DNA from: Paraburkholderia lycopersici
Lineage (GTDB): Bacteria; Pseudomonadota; Gammaproteobacteria; Burkholderiales; Burkholderiaceae
Direction of reading: 5' to 3'
Assembly (NCBI RefSeq): GCF_900096975.1
Contig: NZ_FMYQ01000015.1
Coordinates: forward strand, 62,001-126,000
Length of the DNA: 64,000 nt
A program made the position numbers and the translations under genes. Under the pieces are notes generated by a model. That model saw only the letters and a program-made list of their open reading frames with translations. It was not told the DNA's origin and ran no database searches. Positions 1-10,688 of the stretch are shown here, piece by piece; within the stretch, counting starts at the first letter, position 1, and every line of letters starts with the position of its first letter.

Positions 1-1
1 C

Positions 2-562
2 ATCGCCATCTTCAACGGCATTTCTGTTATCTGGGAGCGCGATCTCGGCATCGTCCACAAACTGCTCGTGAGCCCCACGCCGCGCTCGGCGCTCGTGCTG
101 GGCAAGTCACTGGGCGGCGGCGTGCGCGCGCTCGTGCAGGCTGCGGTCGTCATGCTGCTCGCGCTCGCGCTCGGCGTGCATCTGCGCATCGACCTGCTTT
201 CGGTTGCAGGCGTCGCGTTCTTCGTGGTGCTGGGGGCGGCCGTCTTTTCGAGCTTTTCGCTGATCATCGCCTGCATCGTGAAGACGCGCGAGCGTTTCAT
301 GGGCGTAGGCCAGGTCCTCACCATGCCGCTCTTTTTCGCGAGCAATGCGATTTATCCGACCTCGCTGATGCCGCGCGCGCTGCAGCTCGTGGCCGCAGCG
401 AACCCGCTCACGTATCAGGTGGATGCGTTGCGGCGGTTGCTGCTGCCGGGCTTCGCGAGCGCCGCGAGCCCGGGGCTTGCGCTCGACGCCGCCGTGCTGG
501 CGACCACCCTTGTGGTGCTCGTTGCCGTGTGTGCGCGGCTTTATCCCGATCTGGCCCGATGA
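2..562 (+). CDS. ABC-2 type transporter permease (5' end outside window)
   Basis: This is the C-terminal 186 residues of an ABC-2 family (DrrB/NodJ-like) membrane permease; the reading frame is open to the left edge, so the start lies outside the window. It would form the membrane channel of an ABC exporter for a drug, polysaccharide or similar hydrophobic substrate. Visible features are a cytoplasmic stretch (ERDLGIVHKLLVSP) typical of the family's coupling region, then four hydrophobic segments, the motif NPLTYQVDALR that usually precedes the last helix, and a final helix near the C-terminus. The partner ATPase is presumably upstream. Substrate cannot be told from this fragment. Confidence 0.85.
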   Translation: MAIFNGISVIWERDLGIVHKLLVSPTPRSALVLGKSLGGGVRALVQAAVVMLLALALGVHLRIDLLSVAGVAFFVVLGAAVFSSFSLIIACIVKTRERFMGVGQVLTMPLFFASNAIYPTSLMPRALQLVAAANPLTYQVDALRRLLLPGFASAASPGLALDAAVLATTLVVLVAVCARLYPDLAR

Positions 563-567
563 CGCAG

Positions 568-587
568 GCAGCCGGGCAACCGGCTGC
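568..587. terminator. Candidate terminator hairpin after the ABC permease
   Basis: A perfect 8-bp stem (GCAGCCGG paired with CCGGCTGC) with a GCAA loop begins five bases after the permease stop codon. There is no clear T-run after it, so it is only a possible terminator or mRNA-end stabiliser between the permease and the convergent BON gene. Confidence 0.4.
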
Positions 588-657
588 AATCGTTCGAGTC
601 ATGGATTCTGTGCGTCGCGGGCGCCTTGGAAGTCTTTGAGGCGCGCCGCGACGCGTC

Positions 658-1308
658 TCATTCGACGCTCAGAAGATTGACGATCGCATGCACGCCCGGC
701 GTCGATTTCGCCGCGCCGTAGACGAGCCGCCGCTCGGCGTGCGAGGCAACGTTGCCGGTCAGGGTGACCGTGCCGTCGTCGATCCTGATTTCGATGTGCC
801 TCGCCTCGCGCTCACCGTGCCGCGCGATCGCGGCGCGAATCCCGCGAGCAATGTCCTCGGCCGAGGTTTGGCCGCGGATGCGGATCTTGTCGTTCACGCC
901 CGTCACCCCGCGCAAATGCGCGATCGCGCGCCGGGCGGCGTGGCTCTGGTAGCCCCACTCGCACTCGCCGAGCAACGTGACGTAGCCGTTCTCGACCTCC
1001 ACCTGCACGTCCTGATTGTTGACGCCGACGGTCCACTCGAGGATCGAGCGCGCCGTGTTCGCGATCGCTTCGTCGCTGCGCTCATCGTCTCGTGGCAGAC
1101 GCACCTCCATCTCCACGACGATTGCGCGTACGCCCGCCACCCGGGCCGCCGCCTTCTGCGCGGCGAGCTTCGCCGGATAGCTCGCCGGATGGCCCGAGAG
1201 CGTCACCACGCCGTTCGATACCTCCACGCCGACAGTCGCGGGTTGAATCGACCGGTCGCACGCGAGCTCGGTTTCTACGTCATGTTTCAATTCGATATCG
1301 GATTTCAT
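658..1308 (-). CDS. Triple BON-domain protein (OsmY-like), copy 1
   Basis: A 216-residue protein made of three BON domains, at roughly residues 1-70, 75-145 and 147-216, each with the hydrophobic-Gly core (for example GVVTLSGH, GYVTLLGE, GTVTLTGN). BON domains bind membranes or lipids, and OsmY-like proteins take part in osmotic and envelope stress. No signal peptide is evident, so it may be cytoplasmic or membrane-peripheral. A second protein of exactly the same length and design lies at 42244-42894. It lies downstream of the quinone reductase on the same strand, 79 bases away, and could be co-transcribed. The stress role is inferred from the family. Confidence 0.85.
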   Translation of the reverse strand: MKSDIELKHDVETELACDRSIQPATVGVEVSNGVVTLSGHPASYPAKLAAQKAAARVAGVRAIVVEMEVRLPRDDERSDEAIANTARSILEWTVGVNNQDVQVEVENGYVTLLGECEWGYQSHAARRAIAHLRGVTGVNDKIRIRGQTSAEDIARGIRAAIARHGEREARHIEIRIDDGTVTLTGNVASHAERRLVYGAAKSTPGVHAIVNLLSVE

Positions 1309-1387
1309 CGCAATCCACTCCTGATTGACGTCCTGCCGGGAACATGCAAAAGCGCCCCGCCGCGGATCCGTCCGGCACCCCCGAGAT

Positions 1388-1996
1388 TCATGCCGCCGGC
1401 ACCGAAGCGAAATGCCCGCGAACGAACTCGCGCACCCGGGCTAGATTGGCGAAGGCGGTGTCCGCAGGCATGGCCGGACCGACTTCGTCGAAATGCAGGT
1501 GCCCGACCAGATCGAAACCGGAGGCGCGGAACACGTGCGTATCCTGCAGCAACTGCATCGCCTGCCACCGGCCGTCGGCGACGAAGGAGGCCAACGGCGC
1601 CGCCGAGACGGTCACCACCACGGCGCGGCGTCCCGACAGCAAGCCGTGCACGCCGCCCGGCTGCGTGTCGTACGCGAATCCGCGGCTGAACACGCGGTCG
1701 ATGTAGCCCTTCATCATCGCGGGCATCGCCATCCACCAGAGCGGATAGACGACCGTCACGACATCGGCCGCGAGCACGTCTTTCTGCGCGATCAACACGT
1801 CGGCCATGCGAACGCGCGCGTCGCTTCCCTCGGTCAGTTCCTGCGCGGAGAGCACGGGATCGAAACCCATCCGGTAGAGGTCGTGCACGCGCACGTCATG
1901 GCCAATGCGCACCAGTTCCCCAACGTAGGCACGCGTCACGCTCATGGTGAAACTCTCTTCCACCGGATGCGCGACGACGATCAGATGTTTTTGCAT
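1388..1996 (-). CDS. Flavodoxin-fold NAD(P)H:quinone oxidoreductase family protein
   Basis: A 202-residue flavodoxin-like fold protein of the NQO/MdaB-KefF family, which uses FMN or FAD to pass two electrons from NAD(P)H to quinones or similar acceptors. The N-terminus MQKHLIVVAHPVEESF is the typical nucleotide-binding start of the family, and the central PLWWMAMPAMMKGYIDRVFSRGFAY matches the conserved flavin-site region. The ATG at 1996 is chosen because AAGGAG precedes it by a good distance; an upstream in-frame start would add 26 unlikely residues. An FNR-like box lies about 70 bases upstream, which fits oxygen- or redox-linked control. Whether it serves quinone detoxification or a K+ efflux system is not clear. 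Confidence 0.85.
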   Translation of the reverse strand: MQKHLIVVAHPVEESFTMSVTRAYVGELVRIGHDVRVHDLYRMGFDPVLSAQELTEGSDARVRMADVLIAQKDVLAADVVTVVYPLWWMAMPAMMKGYIDRVFSRGFAYDTQPGGVHGLLSGRRAVVVTVSAAPLASFVADGRWQAMQLLQDTHVFRASGFDLVGHLHFDEVGPAMPADTAFANLARVREFVRGHFASVPAA

Positions 1997-2065
1997 GACG
2001 CTGGCTCCTTTCCGAAAAACCGCTGCGCGGACAGGATCATCGTGCGCGTGCCCGCAGCCACCCGA

Positions 2066-2079
2066 TTGACACACATCAA
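2066..2079 (-). promoter_or_regulatory. FNR/Anr-like box upstream of the quinone reductase
   Basis: TTGAC-ACAC-ATCAA differs by one base from the FNR/Anr consensus TTGAT-N4-ATCAA. It lies about 70 bases before the quinone reductase start at 1996, a normal distance for an activator site. It is supported by similar boxes ahead of other stress genes in this window. Confidence 0.55.
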
Positions 2080-2111
2080 CGATGCAAGCCTTGCGCTGCC
2101 CGTGCGGACAG

Positions 2112-2978
2112 CTAGTCCCCCGCGCGCTGCGCCGCCTCGCGTCCTGTGGTCAGTTCGACGATTTCCGAGGTGATCTCGTCCTGGCGCGTCGCGCGATACT
2201 GCTGCGAGAGGCCTGCCAGCCGCTCCTGCACGTTCGCGCGCGCGGCCAGCATCGCGCGCACGCGTGCTTCGTTTTCGGCGGCGAACGAAAGCATCAGCGC
2301 CTCGCACAGCTCGATGAAGACGTAGAGCTCGACGAGCTCCGCCAGCAGCCGCGCGGGGGCCACGTTGACGAGCGGCGGCAGCGCGCGCGGCGTCACGTGA
2401 AAGCGTGCGAAATCGAATGGAATGAGCGTGCGCCGCACAATGCGCAGCCGCGACTCGCCGGGCAGCGCGTGGGTGACCGTGACGCGCGTCACGCGCCCGC
2501 CGTCGACAAGCCTCGCGTAGAGCGCATCGGTCACGCGGGCGGCGAGATGGGGAACGCCTGCCGGATGCGCGGCCATCGGCGCGGACCATGCGTCGGCCAC
2601 GCCGCGCTCGGCGCAAGCGCCCGCGAGCCGACCGCCGACCAGCAGCCAATGGCCGGCGCGGGCGCGACCGAGACGCAGCGCCTCGTCCGCGATACGGTCG
2701 TTGAGGCCGCCCACGAAACCCTGCTCCGCGCCGATGACGATGCACACCTCGGCGCCGTCGTGCGCGTCCGCCGCGCTTGTCGAAGCGCTCGAGGGGCCGA
2801 ACGCAAGGATGTCGCCAATCGCGGCGCCGGCGGCCGTTGCGCACGCCCGGATGCCGGCGAGCCGCGCGTGCGCGTCGCGCGAGCGCGCCGCGGCAATCCC
2901 TCGCATCGCCCCGACCACGGCTTCGAGCTGATGGGTCGCGGCGATACGCGCTTCGATCTCGCTGAGCTTTCCGCTCAT
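2112..2978 (-). CDS. atpG: N-type ATPase gamma subunit
   Basis: The 288-residue gamma subunit, the central rotor shaft of an F-type rotary ATPase. The N-terminal coiled coil ([29 protein letters not shown]) and C-terminal helix ([25 protein letters not shown]) match the two shaft helices, and the [12 protein letters not shown] end is typical. It is the last gene of the atpDCQRBEFAG operon, and its ATG overlaps the atpA stop in an ATGA junction. The middle domain is shorter and diverges from housekeeping gamma, as expected for N-ATPases. Confidence 0.9.
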   Translation of the reverse strand: MSGKLSEIEARIAATHQLEAVVGAMRGIAAARSRDAHARLAGIRACATAAGAAIGDILAFGPSSASTSAADAHDGAEVCIVIGAEQGFVGGLNDRIADEALRLGRARAGHWLLVGGRLAGACAERGVADAWSAPMAAHPAGVPHLAARVTDALYARLVDGGRVTRVTVTHALPGESRLRIVRRTLIPFDFARFHVTPRALPPLVNVAPARLLAELVELYVFIELCEALMLSFAAENEARVRAMLAARANVQERLAGLSQQYRATRQDEITSEIVELTTGREAAQRAGD

Positions 2979-4498
2979 GCCGTTCCCTTTGCGGGCCCGT
3001 GGCTCCCGGCGTCCGCCGTGCCGGGCGCGACCGCCGCGATGCACTCGCGCACCCGCTCGCGCAGCGCGGCAACGCGTTGCGGCAGGTCGCCGTGCGAATC
3101 GTCGGGCAGCGCCTGCGCGTCGATTTGGGCGAACCGCTCGCGGATCTGCGCAACGGCATGGGCGGGCAGCGCGTCGAACTCGCCGTCGGCGAGCGCGCCG
3201 AGCAGCGCGATTTGCCCGGCGGTGCCGAGCGGGCTGAAGCGCGGCTGCGCGAACAAGGCGCGAATGCGCTCGCCGCGCGCGATCTGCGCACTCACGCGCG
3301 CATCTGTGAGGCCGCCGAAGCGCGCGAACATCTCCAGTTCGAGGAACTGCGCGTAGTCGATCCTCAACCGCCCCGCGACCTGGCGCAGCGCGCCCGCCTG
3401 CGCCTTGCCGCCCACGCGGCTCACGCTCAAGCCCACGTTGACGGCGGGCCGCTGGTTCGACGCGAACAGCGCCGCGTCCATCACGAGCTGGCCGTCGGTG
3501 ATCGAGATCAGGTTGGTCGGGATGTAGGCGGCGAGATTGCCGGCGTCGGTCTCCGCGATCGGCAGCGCGGTGAGCGAGCCGCCTCCGAGTTCCGGGCTCA
3601 GCCGCGCCGCTCGCTCGAGCAGCCGTGCGTGCAGGTAGAAGATGTCGCCGGGATACGCCTCGCGGCCCGGCGGCTCGCCGGTGAGCAGCGCCAGCTCGCG
3701 GTGCGTGGCCGCGTGCTTCGAAAGATCGTCGATCACGACGAGCGCGTGCCGGCCACGGTCGCGAAAATACTCGGCGACCGAGAAGCCCGCGAACGGCGCG
3801 ATCCATTGCATGCCCGGCGAAGCCGACGCAGGCGCCACCACGAATACGCACCGCTGCGGCGCGCCGCGCGTGCGCACGGCGTCGATCACGCGCTGCACCG
3901 CCGTGGCGCGTTGGCCCACCGCGACGTACACGCAGACCACGTCGCTCGTGCGCTGGTTGACGATCGCGTCCACGGCGAGCGAGGTCTTGCCCGTCGCCCG
4001 GTCGCCGATGATGAGCTCGCGCTGGCCGCGCCCGATCGCGAACAGCGCGTCGACGATCAGCACGCCGGTTTCGAGCGGCTCGCTCACGGCGGCCCGCTCG
4101 ACGATGGCGGGCGCGGGGCGCTCCACCGGCAACCACGCCTCGGCGGCGGGCGGCTCGCCGCCGTCGAGCGGCCGGCCGAGCGGATCGATCACGCGCCCGA
4201 GCAGCCCCTCGCCCACGGGCACCTGGAGCACGGCGCCCGTGCGCTCCACGCGCTCGCCGGCCTCCACGCCCTCCGCGCCGTCCAGCAGCACGACGTTCGC
4301 GAGATCGGCGTCGAGCGTACGCACGTAGCCGGTCGCGCCGCTCGCGAAGCGCACCGTTTCGTCGAGCGCGACGTCGGCCAGCCCCGAAATGCGGGCCACG
4401 CCGTCGGCCACGCGCTCCACATTGCCGTTGGTCTGGGCGTCGGCGGCGAGGCGCACGCGCGCGAGCGTTTCTTGCGCTCGCGAAAGCCATGGCTGCAT
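2975..4498 (-). CDS. atpA: N-type ATPase alpha subunit
   Basis: A 507-residue non-catalytic alpha subunit of the F1 head. The P-loop GDRATGKT sits at residues 165-172, followed by the conserved segments [31 protein letters not shown] and [13 protein letters not shown]. The Q of the usual GDRQTGKT is replaced by A, which is tolerated in this divergent branch. I chose the Met at 4498 (MQPWLSRAQ) because homologues start near here; another in-frame ATG at 4525 overlaps atpF by about 20 bases. The gene lies between atpF and atpG with overlaps or near-overlaps, so translation is probably coupled. Confidence 0.92.
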   Translation of the reverse strand: MQPWLSRAQETLARVRLAADAQTNGNVERVADGVARISGLADVALDETVRFASGATGYVRTLDADLANVVLLDGAEGVEAGERVERTGAVLQVPVGEGLLGRVIDPLGRPLDGGEPPAAEAWLPVERPAPAIVERAAVSEPLETGVLIVDALFAIGRGQRELIIGDRATGKTSLAVDAIVNQRTSDVVCVYVAVGQRATAVQRVIDAVRTRGAPQRCVFVVAPASASPGMQWIAPFAGFSVAEYFRDRGRHALVVIDDLSKHAATHRELALLTGEPPGREAYPGDIFYLHARLLERAARLSPELGGGSLTALPIAETDAGNLAAYIPTNLISITDGQLVMDAALFASNQRPAVNVGLSVSRVGGKAQAGALRQVAGRLRIDYAQFLELEMFARFGGLTDARVSAQIARGERIRALFAQPRFSPLGTAGQIALLGALADGEFDALPAHAVAQIRERFAQIDAQALPDDSHGDLPQRVAALRERVRECIAAVAPGTADAGSHGPAKGTA

Positions 4499-4505
4499 AT
4501 CGGAC

Positions 4506-5255
4506 TCAGCTGCGCACACCGCCATGCTCCAGTAGCGTCTCGCGTATGGCGTCGAGATCGTGACGCAGATGGTTGCGCACCGCCGCGTGCGCCCCCGTGA
4601 GTTCGAGCCCGGCGATCAGCGTGGGATCGGTGCGCACCTGCAGCGTGACGTTGCGCCCGAGCGCCGCGTCGAACGCCGCCTCGCAGGCCTGCTGTTCGGC
4701 GGCGCTCAGCGCGCGCGGCGCGGCGACCGCAAGCGGCTCGCCGTGCGCGCCGAACCCGGCGCGCGTTTCGGGCGGCAGCGTTGCCAGCGCCTCGGCCGCG
4801 CCGCGGATAAAGCCCTGCACGCGCGCCTCCGGCGGCATGCGGTCGAGAAGACGTCCCGCGATCTCGACGGCGAGACGCACGGCGTCGTCCTCGATGGCGC
4901 GCGCCTGCTCGGCGCGCTCGCGGGCGATCTCGCTTTCGGCTTGCGCGCGCAATTGCGCGGCTTCGGCCCGCGCGTGCGCGAGCAGCGCGGCCTTGTGCGC
5001 CTGCGCGTCCGCTTCGGCGTCCCGTAGCGCCGCCTCGCGCGAGGCCGCGAGCCGCGCGGTTTCGCCGCGCGCGGCGTCCTGCTCGGCCTGCGCCGCGCGG
5101 CGGCTCGCCTCGGCATCGCCGAGCAGCGCCTGCGCTGCTTTCTGACGCGCCGCGACGATATCCGCCACGGGCCGGAACAGGAAGCGCGCGAGCAACCAGA
5201 CCAGCACGAGGGCGTTGACCGTCTGCAGCGCCAGCGTCGACCAGTCGATGTGCAT
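4506..5255 (-). CDS. atpF: N-type ATPase b subunit with delta-like C-terminal extension
   Basis: A 249-residue b subunit, longer than the ~156 residues of a housekeeping b. It has an N-terminal membrane helix (about residues 8-27, including [12 protein letters not shown]), a long Ala/Glu/Arg-rich coiled coil (about 35-140) and a C-terminal portion whose [23 protein letters not shown] resembles the end of the delta subunit. N-ATPase operons lack a separate atpH (delta), and none is present here, so this extension probably docks the stator on F1. It starts 12 bases after atpE. Confidence 0.88.
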   Translation of the reverse strand: MHIDWSTLALQTVNALVLVWLLARFLFRPVADIVAARQKAAQALLGDAEASRRAAQAEQDAARGETARLAASREAALRDAEADAQAHKAALLAHARAEAAQLRAQAESEIARERAEQARAIEDDAVRLAVEIAGRLLDRMPPEARVQGFIRGAAEALATLPPETRAGFGAHGEPLAVAAPRALSAAEQQACEAAFDAALGRNVTLQVRTDPTLIAGLELTGAHAAVRNHLRHDLDAIRETLLEHGGVRS

Positions 5256-5267
5256 GGCGCCGCCTGC

Positions 5268-5513
5268 CTACTTGACGAACGGATTGGCGAACAGCAGCAG
5301 GAGCGCGATGACGAGGCAGTAGATCGCCATCGTTTCGATCATCGCGAGGCCGACGAACAGCGTGCGCGAGACGGTGCCCGCGGAATCGGGCTGGCGCGCG
5401 ATGGCGTCCATCGCGGCGGCGACGGCGCGGCCTTCGGCGAGCGCGGGGCCGATGGCGCCGAACGACACCGCGAGCGCGGCGGCCGCGATGCTGACGATTT
5501 CGATGAGATTCAT
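5268..5513 (-). CDS. atpE: N-type ATPase c subunit (rotor ring)
   Basis: An 81-residue hairpin of two membrane helices that assembles into the rotor ring. Helix 1 carries Glu27 (GPALAEGRA) and helix 2 carries Glu60 (GLAMIETMAIY), 33 residues apart, the spacing of Gln32 and Glu65 in the Na+-ring of Ilyobacter. The polar-loop RQPD motif is at 40-43. Two facing carboxylates are the N-ATPase arrangement. The Burkholderia pseudomallei N-type ring was reported as a large proton-specific ring, so proton coupling is likely here, although the Glu-Thr and Tyr65 in helix 2 also resemble Na+-site residues. The ATG overlaps the atpB stop (ATGA). Confidence 0.92.
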   Translation of the reverse strand: MNLIEIVSIAAAALAVSFGAIGPALAEGRAVAAAMDAIARQPDSAGTVSRTLFVGLAMIETMAIYCLVIALLLLFANPFVK

Positions 5514-6208
5514 GACTGTCCCTGTGCGCGATGGCCGGCGCCCGAGCGCGCGCCGCCCGCTGCGGCGCCGACGAACACCATCGCCAGCACCGCAAAGATA
5601 TAGGCCTGCACGGCCCCGGTGAGAAGATCGAGCGCCATCAGCGGAATCGGCACGAGCAGCCCCGCGAGCGAGAGCACGATGCCGACCACGAACACGCCGC
5701 TCATGACATTGCCGAACAGACGCACGACGAGCGAAAAAGTGCGCGTGAGCTGCTCGACGACGTTCAGCGGGATCATCACCCACGTCGGCTCGGCGAAAGT
5801 CGCGAGGTAGCCGCGCAGCCCGCGCGTGCGCAGACCGTGAAAGACCGTTGCGGCGAGCACGATCAGCGCGAGCGCCGCGTCGGTCTCGATATGCGCGGTC
5901 GGCGGTTCCACGCCCGGCAGCAGCGACGACCAGTTCGCCGTCAGCACGAACACGAAGAGCGTGCCGATCAGCGCGCGGTACGGGGCGGGGTCGCCTTCGA
6001 TGGTGTCGCGGATCTGGGCGTCGAGTGTCGTGACGAGCAGCTCCAGCACGGTCTGCGTCTTCGAGGGCGCGAGCGCGAGCCGCCGCGTAAGCAGTACCGC
6101 AGCGGCGGCCATGCAGGCCATGATGACCCATGTGACCACGACCGGCGCCGTGATCGAGAGCGGGCCGAGGTGCCAGAGCGGCGTGGTGGCGAGCGGGGAC
6201 GCTTTCAT
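5510..6208 (-). CDS. atpB: N-type ATPase a subunit
   Basis: A 232-residue membrane stator subunit that forms the ion half-channels against the c ring. The stator arginine is Arg163 in the motif VVRLFGN, preceded by PLNVVEQLTRTFSL and followed by several hydrophobic helices. The length is normal for the family. The start at 6208 overlaps the atpR stop (ATGA), showing a tightly packed operon. AtpR, encoded just before it, is thought to supply a charged residue that works with the a/c interface. Confidence 0.9.
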   Translation of the reverse strand: MKASPLATTPLWHLGPLSITAPVVVTWVIMACMAAAAVLLTRRLALAPSKTQTVLELLVTTLDAQIRDTIEGDPAPYRALIGTLFVFVLTANWSSLLPGVEPPTAHIETDAALALIVLAATVFHGLRTRGLRGYLATFAEPTWVMIPLNVVEQLTRTFSLVVRLFGNVMSGVFVVGIVLSLAGLLVPIPLMALDLLTGAVQAYIFAVLAMVFVGAAAGGARSGAGHRAQGQS

Positions 6209-6480
6209 TGTGTCCGCACCGCGATTCGCAGCGTGGCATGGCGCGCGATCAGCAGCCCGGCCATGCCGGCGAGCAGCGCCGGGCTGCCGGCTCGCGCGAG
6301 CGCGAACAACAGCAGCGCGGTCAGCACGCAGCGCACGGTCTGCGCGCCGAGCGCGACCGCCAACCGCCCCGCCGCGAAATACCGGGCGTTCCAGCGCAGC
6401 GCGGCGAAGTGAGCGGCTCCGGCCGCCATGCCGGCGGCAAGCCCTGTTGCGCACGTCCGCAAAAGCCAAAGATCAGTCAT
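6205..6480 (-). CDS. atpR: N-ATPase accessory membrane subunit AtpR
   Basis: A 91-residue protein with three hydrophobic segments (about 5-20, 40-60 and 63-80). Its position between the AtpI-like gene and atpB, its size, and intramembrane Arg residues identify it as AtpR, a protein found only in N-ATPase operons. The Met at 6480 has GGAG at eight bases; a Met two codons earlier (6486) has the same GGAG too close. Its function is not firmly known; assembly of the c ring or interaction with the ion-binding Glu has been suggested for the family. Confidence 0.85.
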   Translation of the reverse strand: MTDLWLLRTCATGLAAGMAAGAAHFAALRWNARYFAAGRLAVALGAQTVRCVLTALLLFALARAGSPALLAGMAGLLIARHATLRIAVRTQ

Positions 6481-6778
6481 CCTCATGACTCCGTTCCTGT
6501 CGATGCATCCATTTCCACGCGAACCAGAGGCCCGCCGCGGCGCCGAGCATGAGCATCGGCGCCGAAAAGAACACGCGCGTACCGAACGCCCGGTCGAGCA
6601 GATGGCCGAGCGCGAGGCCCGCCAGCGTGGGCAGCACGATGGTCCAGCCGAGAATGCCGATCTGCCCGAGCCGGCTGCCGAGCGACGGCTCGGGCTGTGC
6701 GCGGCCGCGCGCCTCGCGCGCTGCGGCGTCGCGCGCGGCCCGCGCCACGTGATCGGACTCCCGAGACGGATCGCTCAT
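6473..6778 (-). CDS. atpQ: N-ATPase accessory protein AtpQ (AtpI/AtpZ-like)
   Basis: A 101-residue protein with a charged N-terminal third and two membrane helices (about residues 43-61 and 72-90), ending in a basic WKWMHRQERSHEDD tail. It belongs to the AtpI/AtpZ family that helps assemble the c ring; in N-ATPase operons the gene in this place is called atpQ. The ATG overlaps the atpC stop (ATGA), and its own stop overlaps atpR. Confidence 0.85.
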   Translation of the reverse strand: MSDPSRESDHVARAARDAAAREARGRAQPEPSLGSRLGQIGILGWTIVLPTLAGLALGHLLDRAFGTRVFFSAPMLMLGAAAGLWFAWKWMHRQERSHEDD

Positions 6779-7236
6779 CGCCCGCGCTCCTGCGCCGCCG
6801 GAATCTCCTCGTCGCCGTCCGGCATGACGGGATGGCGCAGATAGCGCAGCATCTGCCGCACCGCCTGCGCATGCAGACGCACGGTTTCGACACGCACGCG
6901 CCGTTCGGCGTCGAGCTGGGCCGCGCGCACGCGGGCGACTTCGCGCTCGAGCCGCTCGAGCGAATCGCCGACGATCGCCTCGCGGCAGGCGACGGCCACC
7001 GTCCGTCCGCCGGACACGGTCATGACGCCGCCGTCCACGGCGCAATAGCGCCGCGTGCCGTCCGGCGCGACCCAGCGCACCACAGAAGGCGCAAGCATCG
7101 TGATGAAGTCCGCGTGACCGGGCCGAATGCCGAACGAACCGCTCTCGTCCTCGGCGCGCAGCGAGCCGGCGGCCTCGTGATTCACCACCATGTCGAGCGG
7201 CGTGGCGATCGTCAGGTCGAGCGGCGTGGCAGCCAT
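6775..7236 (-). CDS. atpC: N-type ATPase epsilon subunit
   Basis: A 153-residue epsilon subunit with the N-terminal beta sandwich (motif FGIRPGHADFITMLAPSVV, which matches the conserved GxxGxLPGHxPLLT region) and a helical C-terminal part. Epsilon links the rotor to the c ring and can inhibit ATP hydrolysis. AGGAG precedes the ATG. It follows atpD by 10 bases. In standard operons epsilon comes last; here it is second, the N-ATPase hallmark order. Confidence 0.9.
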   Translation of the reverse strand: MAATPLDLTIATPLDMVVNHEAAGSLRAEDESGSFGIRPGHADFITMLAPSVVRWVAPDGTRRYCAVDGGVMTVSGGRTVAVACREAIVGDSLERLEREVARVRAAQLDAERRVRVETVRLHAQAVRQMLRYLRHPVMPDGDEEIPAAQERGR

Positions 7237-7246
7237 TCGTGTGCTC

Positions 7247-9290
<2,044 letters not shown>

Positions 9291-9392
9291 TACAATCTCC
9301 TGATCGATCGGGTGCCATCACCAGATCCGCAACGCGCGGCGTCGCACAACAGGCCGCATTCCTCGAATCTAATGGGGGTGCTCTTCGCGCAA

Positions 9393-9406
9393 TTGACCTG
9401 CATCAG
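9393..9406 (-). promoter_or_regulatory. FNR/Anr-like box upstream of phasin and N-ATPase
   Basis: TTGAC-CTGC-ATCAG has two mismatches to TTGAT-N4-ATCAA. It lies in the gap between the stress protein gene and the phasin gene, about 103 bases before the phasin start, and could drive phasin plus atpDCQRBEFAG under low oxygen. Confidence 0.4.
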
Positions 9407-9525
9407 AAGTTATTGCGCTCCGGGCGGTCGTGGCAAAGCGCGTGGACGCGCGGGCAGGCTCAACTTTCTTTTGATCAGACGCAGACGCGCCGACGCGCGC
9501 AAGCCGTTGCGTCGCACCGCCGGAT

Positions 9526-9978
9526 TCAGGCGGGCACGCCGCGCACGAGCAACACCGGGCACTCCGCATTACGCGCGAACGCCTCCGCCACGCTACCGAG
9601 GAAGGCACGCCTGACGCCGCGCCGGCCATGCGTGCCGAGCACCACGAGCTGCGCCCCGAAACGCGATGCGCAGTCTTGCAGACAGTCCGCAACGCCTTGC
9701 GTGACGGTACTCAGTTCCAGCAGCTGCGTCTCGCACTTCACGCCCGCCGCCTTCGCCTCGGAGCGCGCCGCCTCGAGCTGCGCCTTGGCCTCGTCGCGAT
9801 ACGACGCGAGCAGTTCCGCCGGAACGTAGGTGAGCCCCATACCCAACGGCGCCACGACGTCGATCACGTGCGCCACGCAGAGCTGGCCCCCCGTCATCTT
9901 CGCCATGCGCACCGCCTCGGCGAGCGCCTGCTTCGAGGTCTCGCTGCCGTCGACCGCAACCAGAATCTTTTCGTACAT
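9526..9978 (-). CDS. Universal stress protein (UspA family), copy 1
   Basis: A 150-residue UspA-fold protein. It begins with the beta strand KILVAVDGSETS and ends with the nucleotide-binding signature GTHGRRGVRRAFLGSVA followed by CPVLLVRG, which marks the ATP-binding subgroup. The ATG at 9978 is preceded by AGGAGG; longer in-frame versions are improbable. A perfect FNR/Anr box lies 80 bases upstream. A paralogue of nearly the same length is at 41398-41853. Such proteins aid survival under starvation or anoxia. Confidence 0.92.
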   Translation of the reverse strand: MYEKILVAVDGSETSKQALAEAVRMAKMTGGQLCVAHVIDVVAPLGMGLTYVPAELLASYRDEAKAQLEAARSEAKAAGVKCETQLLELSTVTQGVADCLQDCASRFGAQLVVLGTHGRRGVRRAFLGSVAEAFARNAECPVLLVRGVPA

Positions 9979-10057
9979 GCTCTGCCTCCTGACACGCGGC
10001 CATCCTCGCCGCATTGGCTTACCTGCAACCATCATCGGATTGCGCTGCATCACACGG

Positions 10058-10071
10058 TTGATTTGTATCAA
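10058..10071. promoter_or_regulatory. Perfect FNR/Anr box
   Basis: TTGAT-TTGT-ATCAA is an exact match to the FNR/Anr consensus. It lies 80 bases upstream of the minus-strand stress protein gene (start 9978) and 114 bases before the plus-strand gene at 10185. Its position best fits activation of the stress protein gene under low oxygen. Confidence 0.75.
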
Positions 10072-10102
10072 GAGACAAACATCTTCGAGGCGGCGGCATG
10101 GC

Positions 10103-10116
10103 TTGATTTGCATCAG
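10103..10116. promoter_or_regulatory. FNR/Anr-like box (one mismatch)
   Basis: TTGAT-TTGC-ATCAG is one base off the FNR/Anr consensus and starts 45 bases from the perfect box. It lies 69 bases before the start of the gene at 10185, so the pair of boxes could serve the two divergent genes separately. Confidence 0.55.
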
Positions 10117-10184
10117 AAGCAGCGCCGCTGGGCGCAGGATGCTGTCGGAATGGCAAAACCGGCCACGCATATGAGGAGAAACCC

Positions 10185-10688
10185 ATGAAACTTGCGCATG
10201 GCTTTGCGCTCACCATCGCCCTGGTAGTTGCGATGGGTCCCGGCGCCAGCATTCGCGCGGCGCAGACCGTCGACGCGGGAACCGTCGCCGCCGCGACGCG
10301 GACCGTCCAGAACGGTGTCGCCTACATCACCGGCGGCGTAGGCAGCGACGAAGCCGCTGCGCTGCGCGGCGTCGCCGCTCAGTACAGTCTGCGGCTGACG
10401 TTCGTCATGCAGGACGGGCAATTCCTTTCGGATGTGGATGTCGAGATCGTCGGGCCTTCCGGAGCGTCGGTCCTCAAAACGCGCACGCTTGGACCATTCC
10501 TTTATGTGTCGCTGCCGGCCGGCAGGTACCAGATCGCCGCGTATGCGGCAGGAACAAGACAGACCCGCGTAGTGCTCGTGGGCGCCCGACAGGGCGCGAA
10601 CGTCCAGTTCGCATTCCCCGCGCTCGATCACCGTGATGCACCCGCTTCCCGCGATACCGGTCAAGCGGGCAAGTCGTCCCCAACCTGA
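10185..10688 (+). CDS. Secreted protein with carboxypeptidase-regulatory-like fold
   Basis: A 167-residue protein with a clear signal peptide (basic start MKLAHGF, hydrophobic core ALTIALVVAMGPGAS, cleavage expected near IRA-AQ at about residue 25). The mature part holds a small beta-sandwich of the carboxypeptidase-regulatory/transthyretin-like type, visible as DVDVEIVGPSGASVLKTRT followed by PFLYVSLPAGRYQIAA. Such domains often sit in periplasmic or surface proteins of unknown role. The ribosome site is AGGAGA nine bases before the ATG. The FNR-like box 69 bases upstream links it to the neighbouring stress genes. Confidence 0.8.
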   Translation: MKLAHGFALTIALVVAMGPGASIRAAQTVDAGTVAAATRTVQNGVAYITGGVGSDEAAALRGVAAQYSLRLTFVMQDGQFLSDVDVEIVGPSGASVLKTRTLGPFLYVSLPAGRYQIAAYAAGTRQTRVVLVGARQGANVQFAFPALDHRDAPASRDTGQAGKSSPT

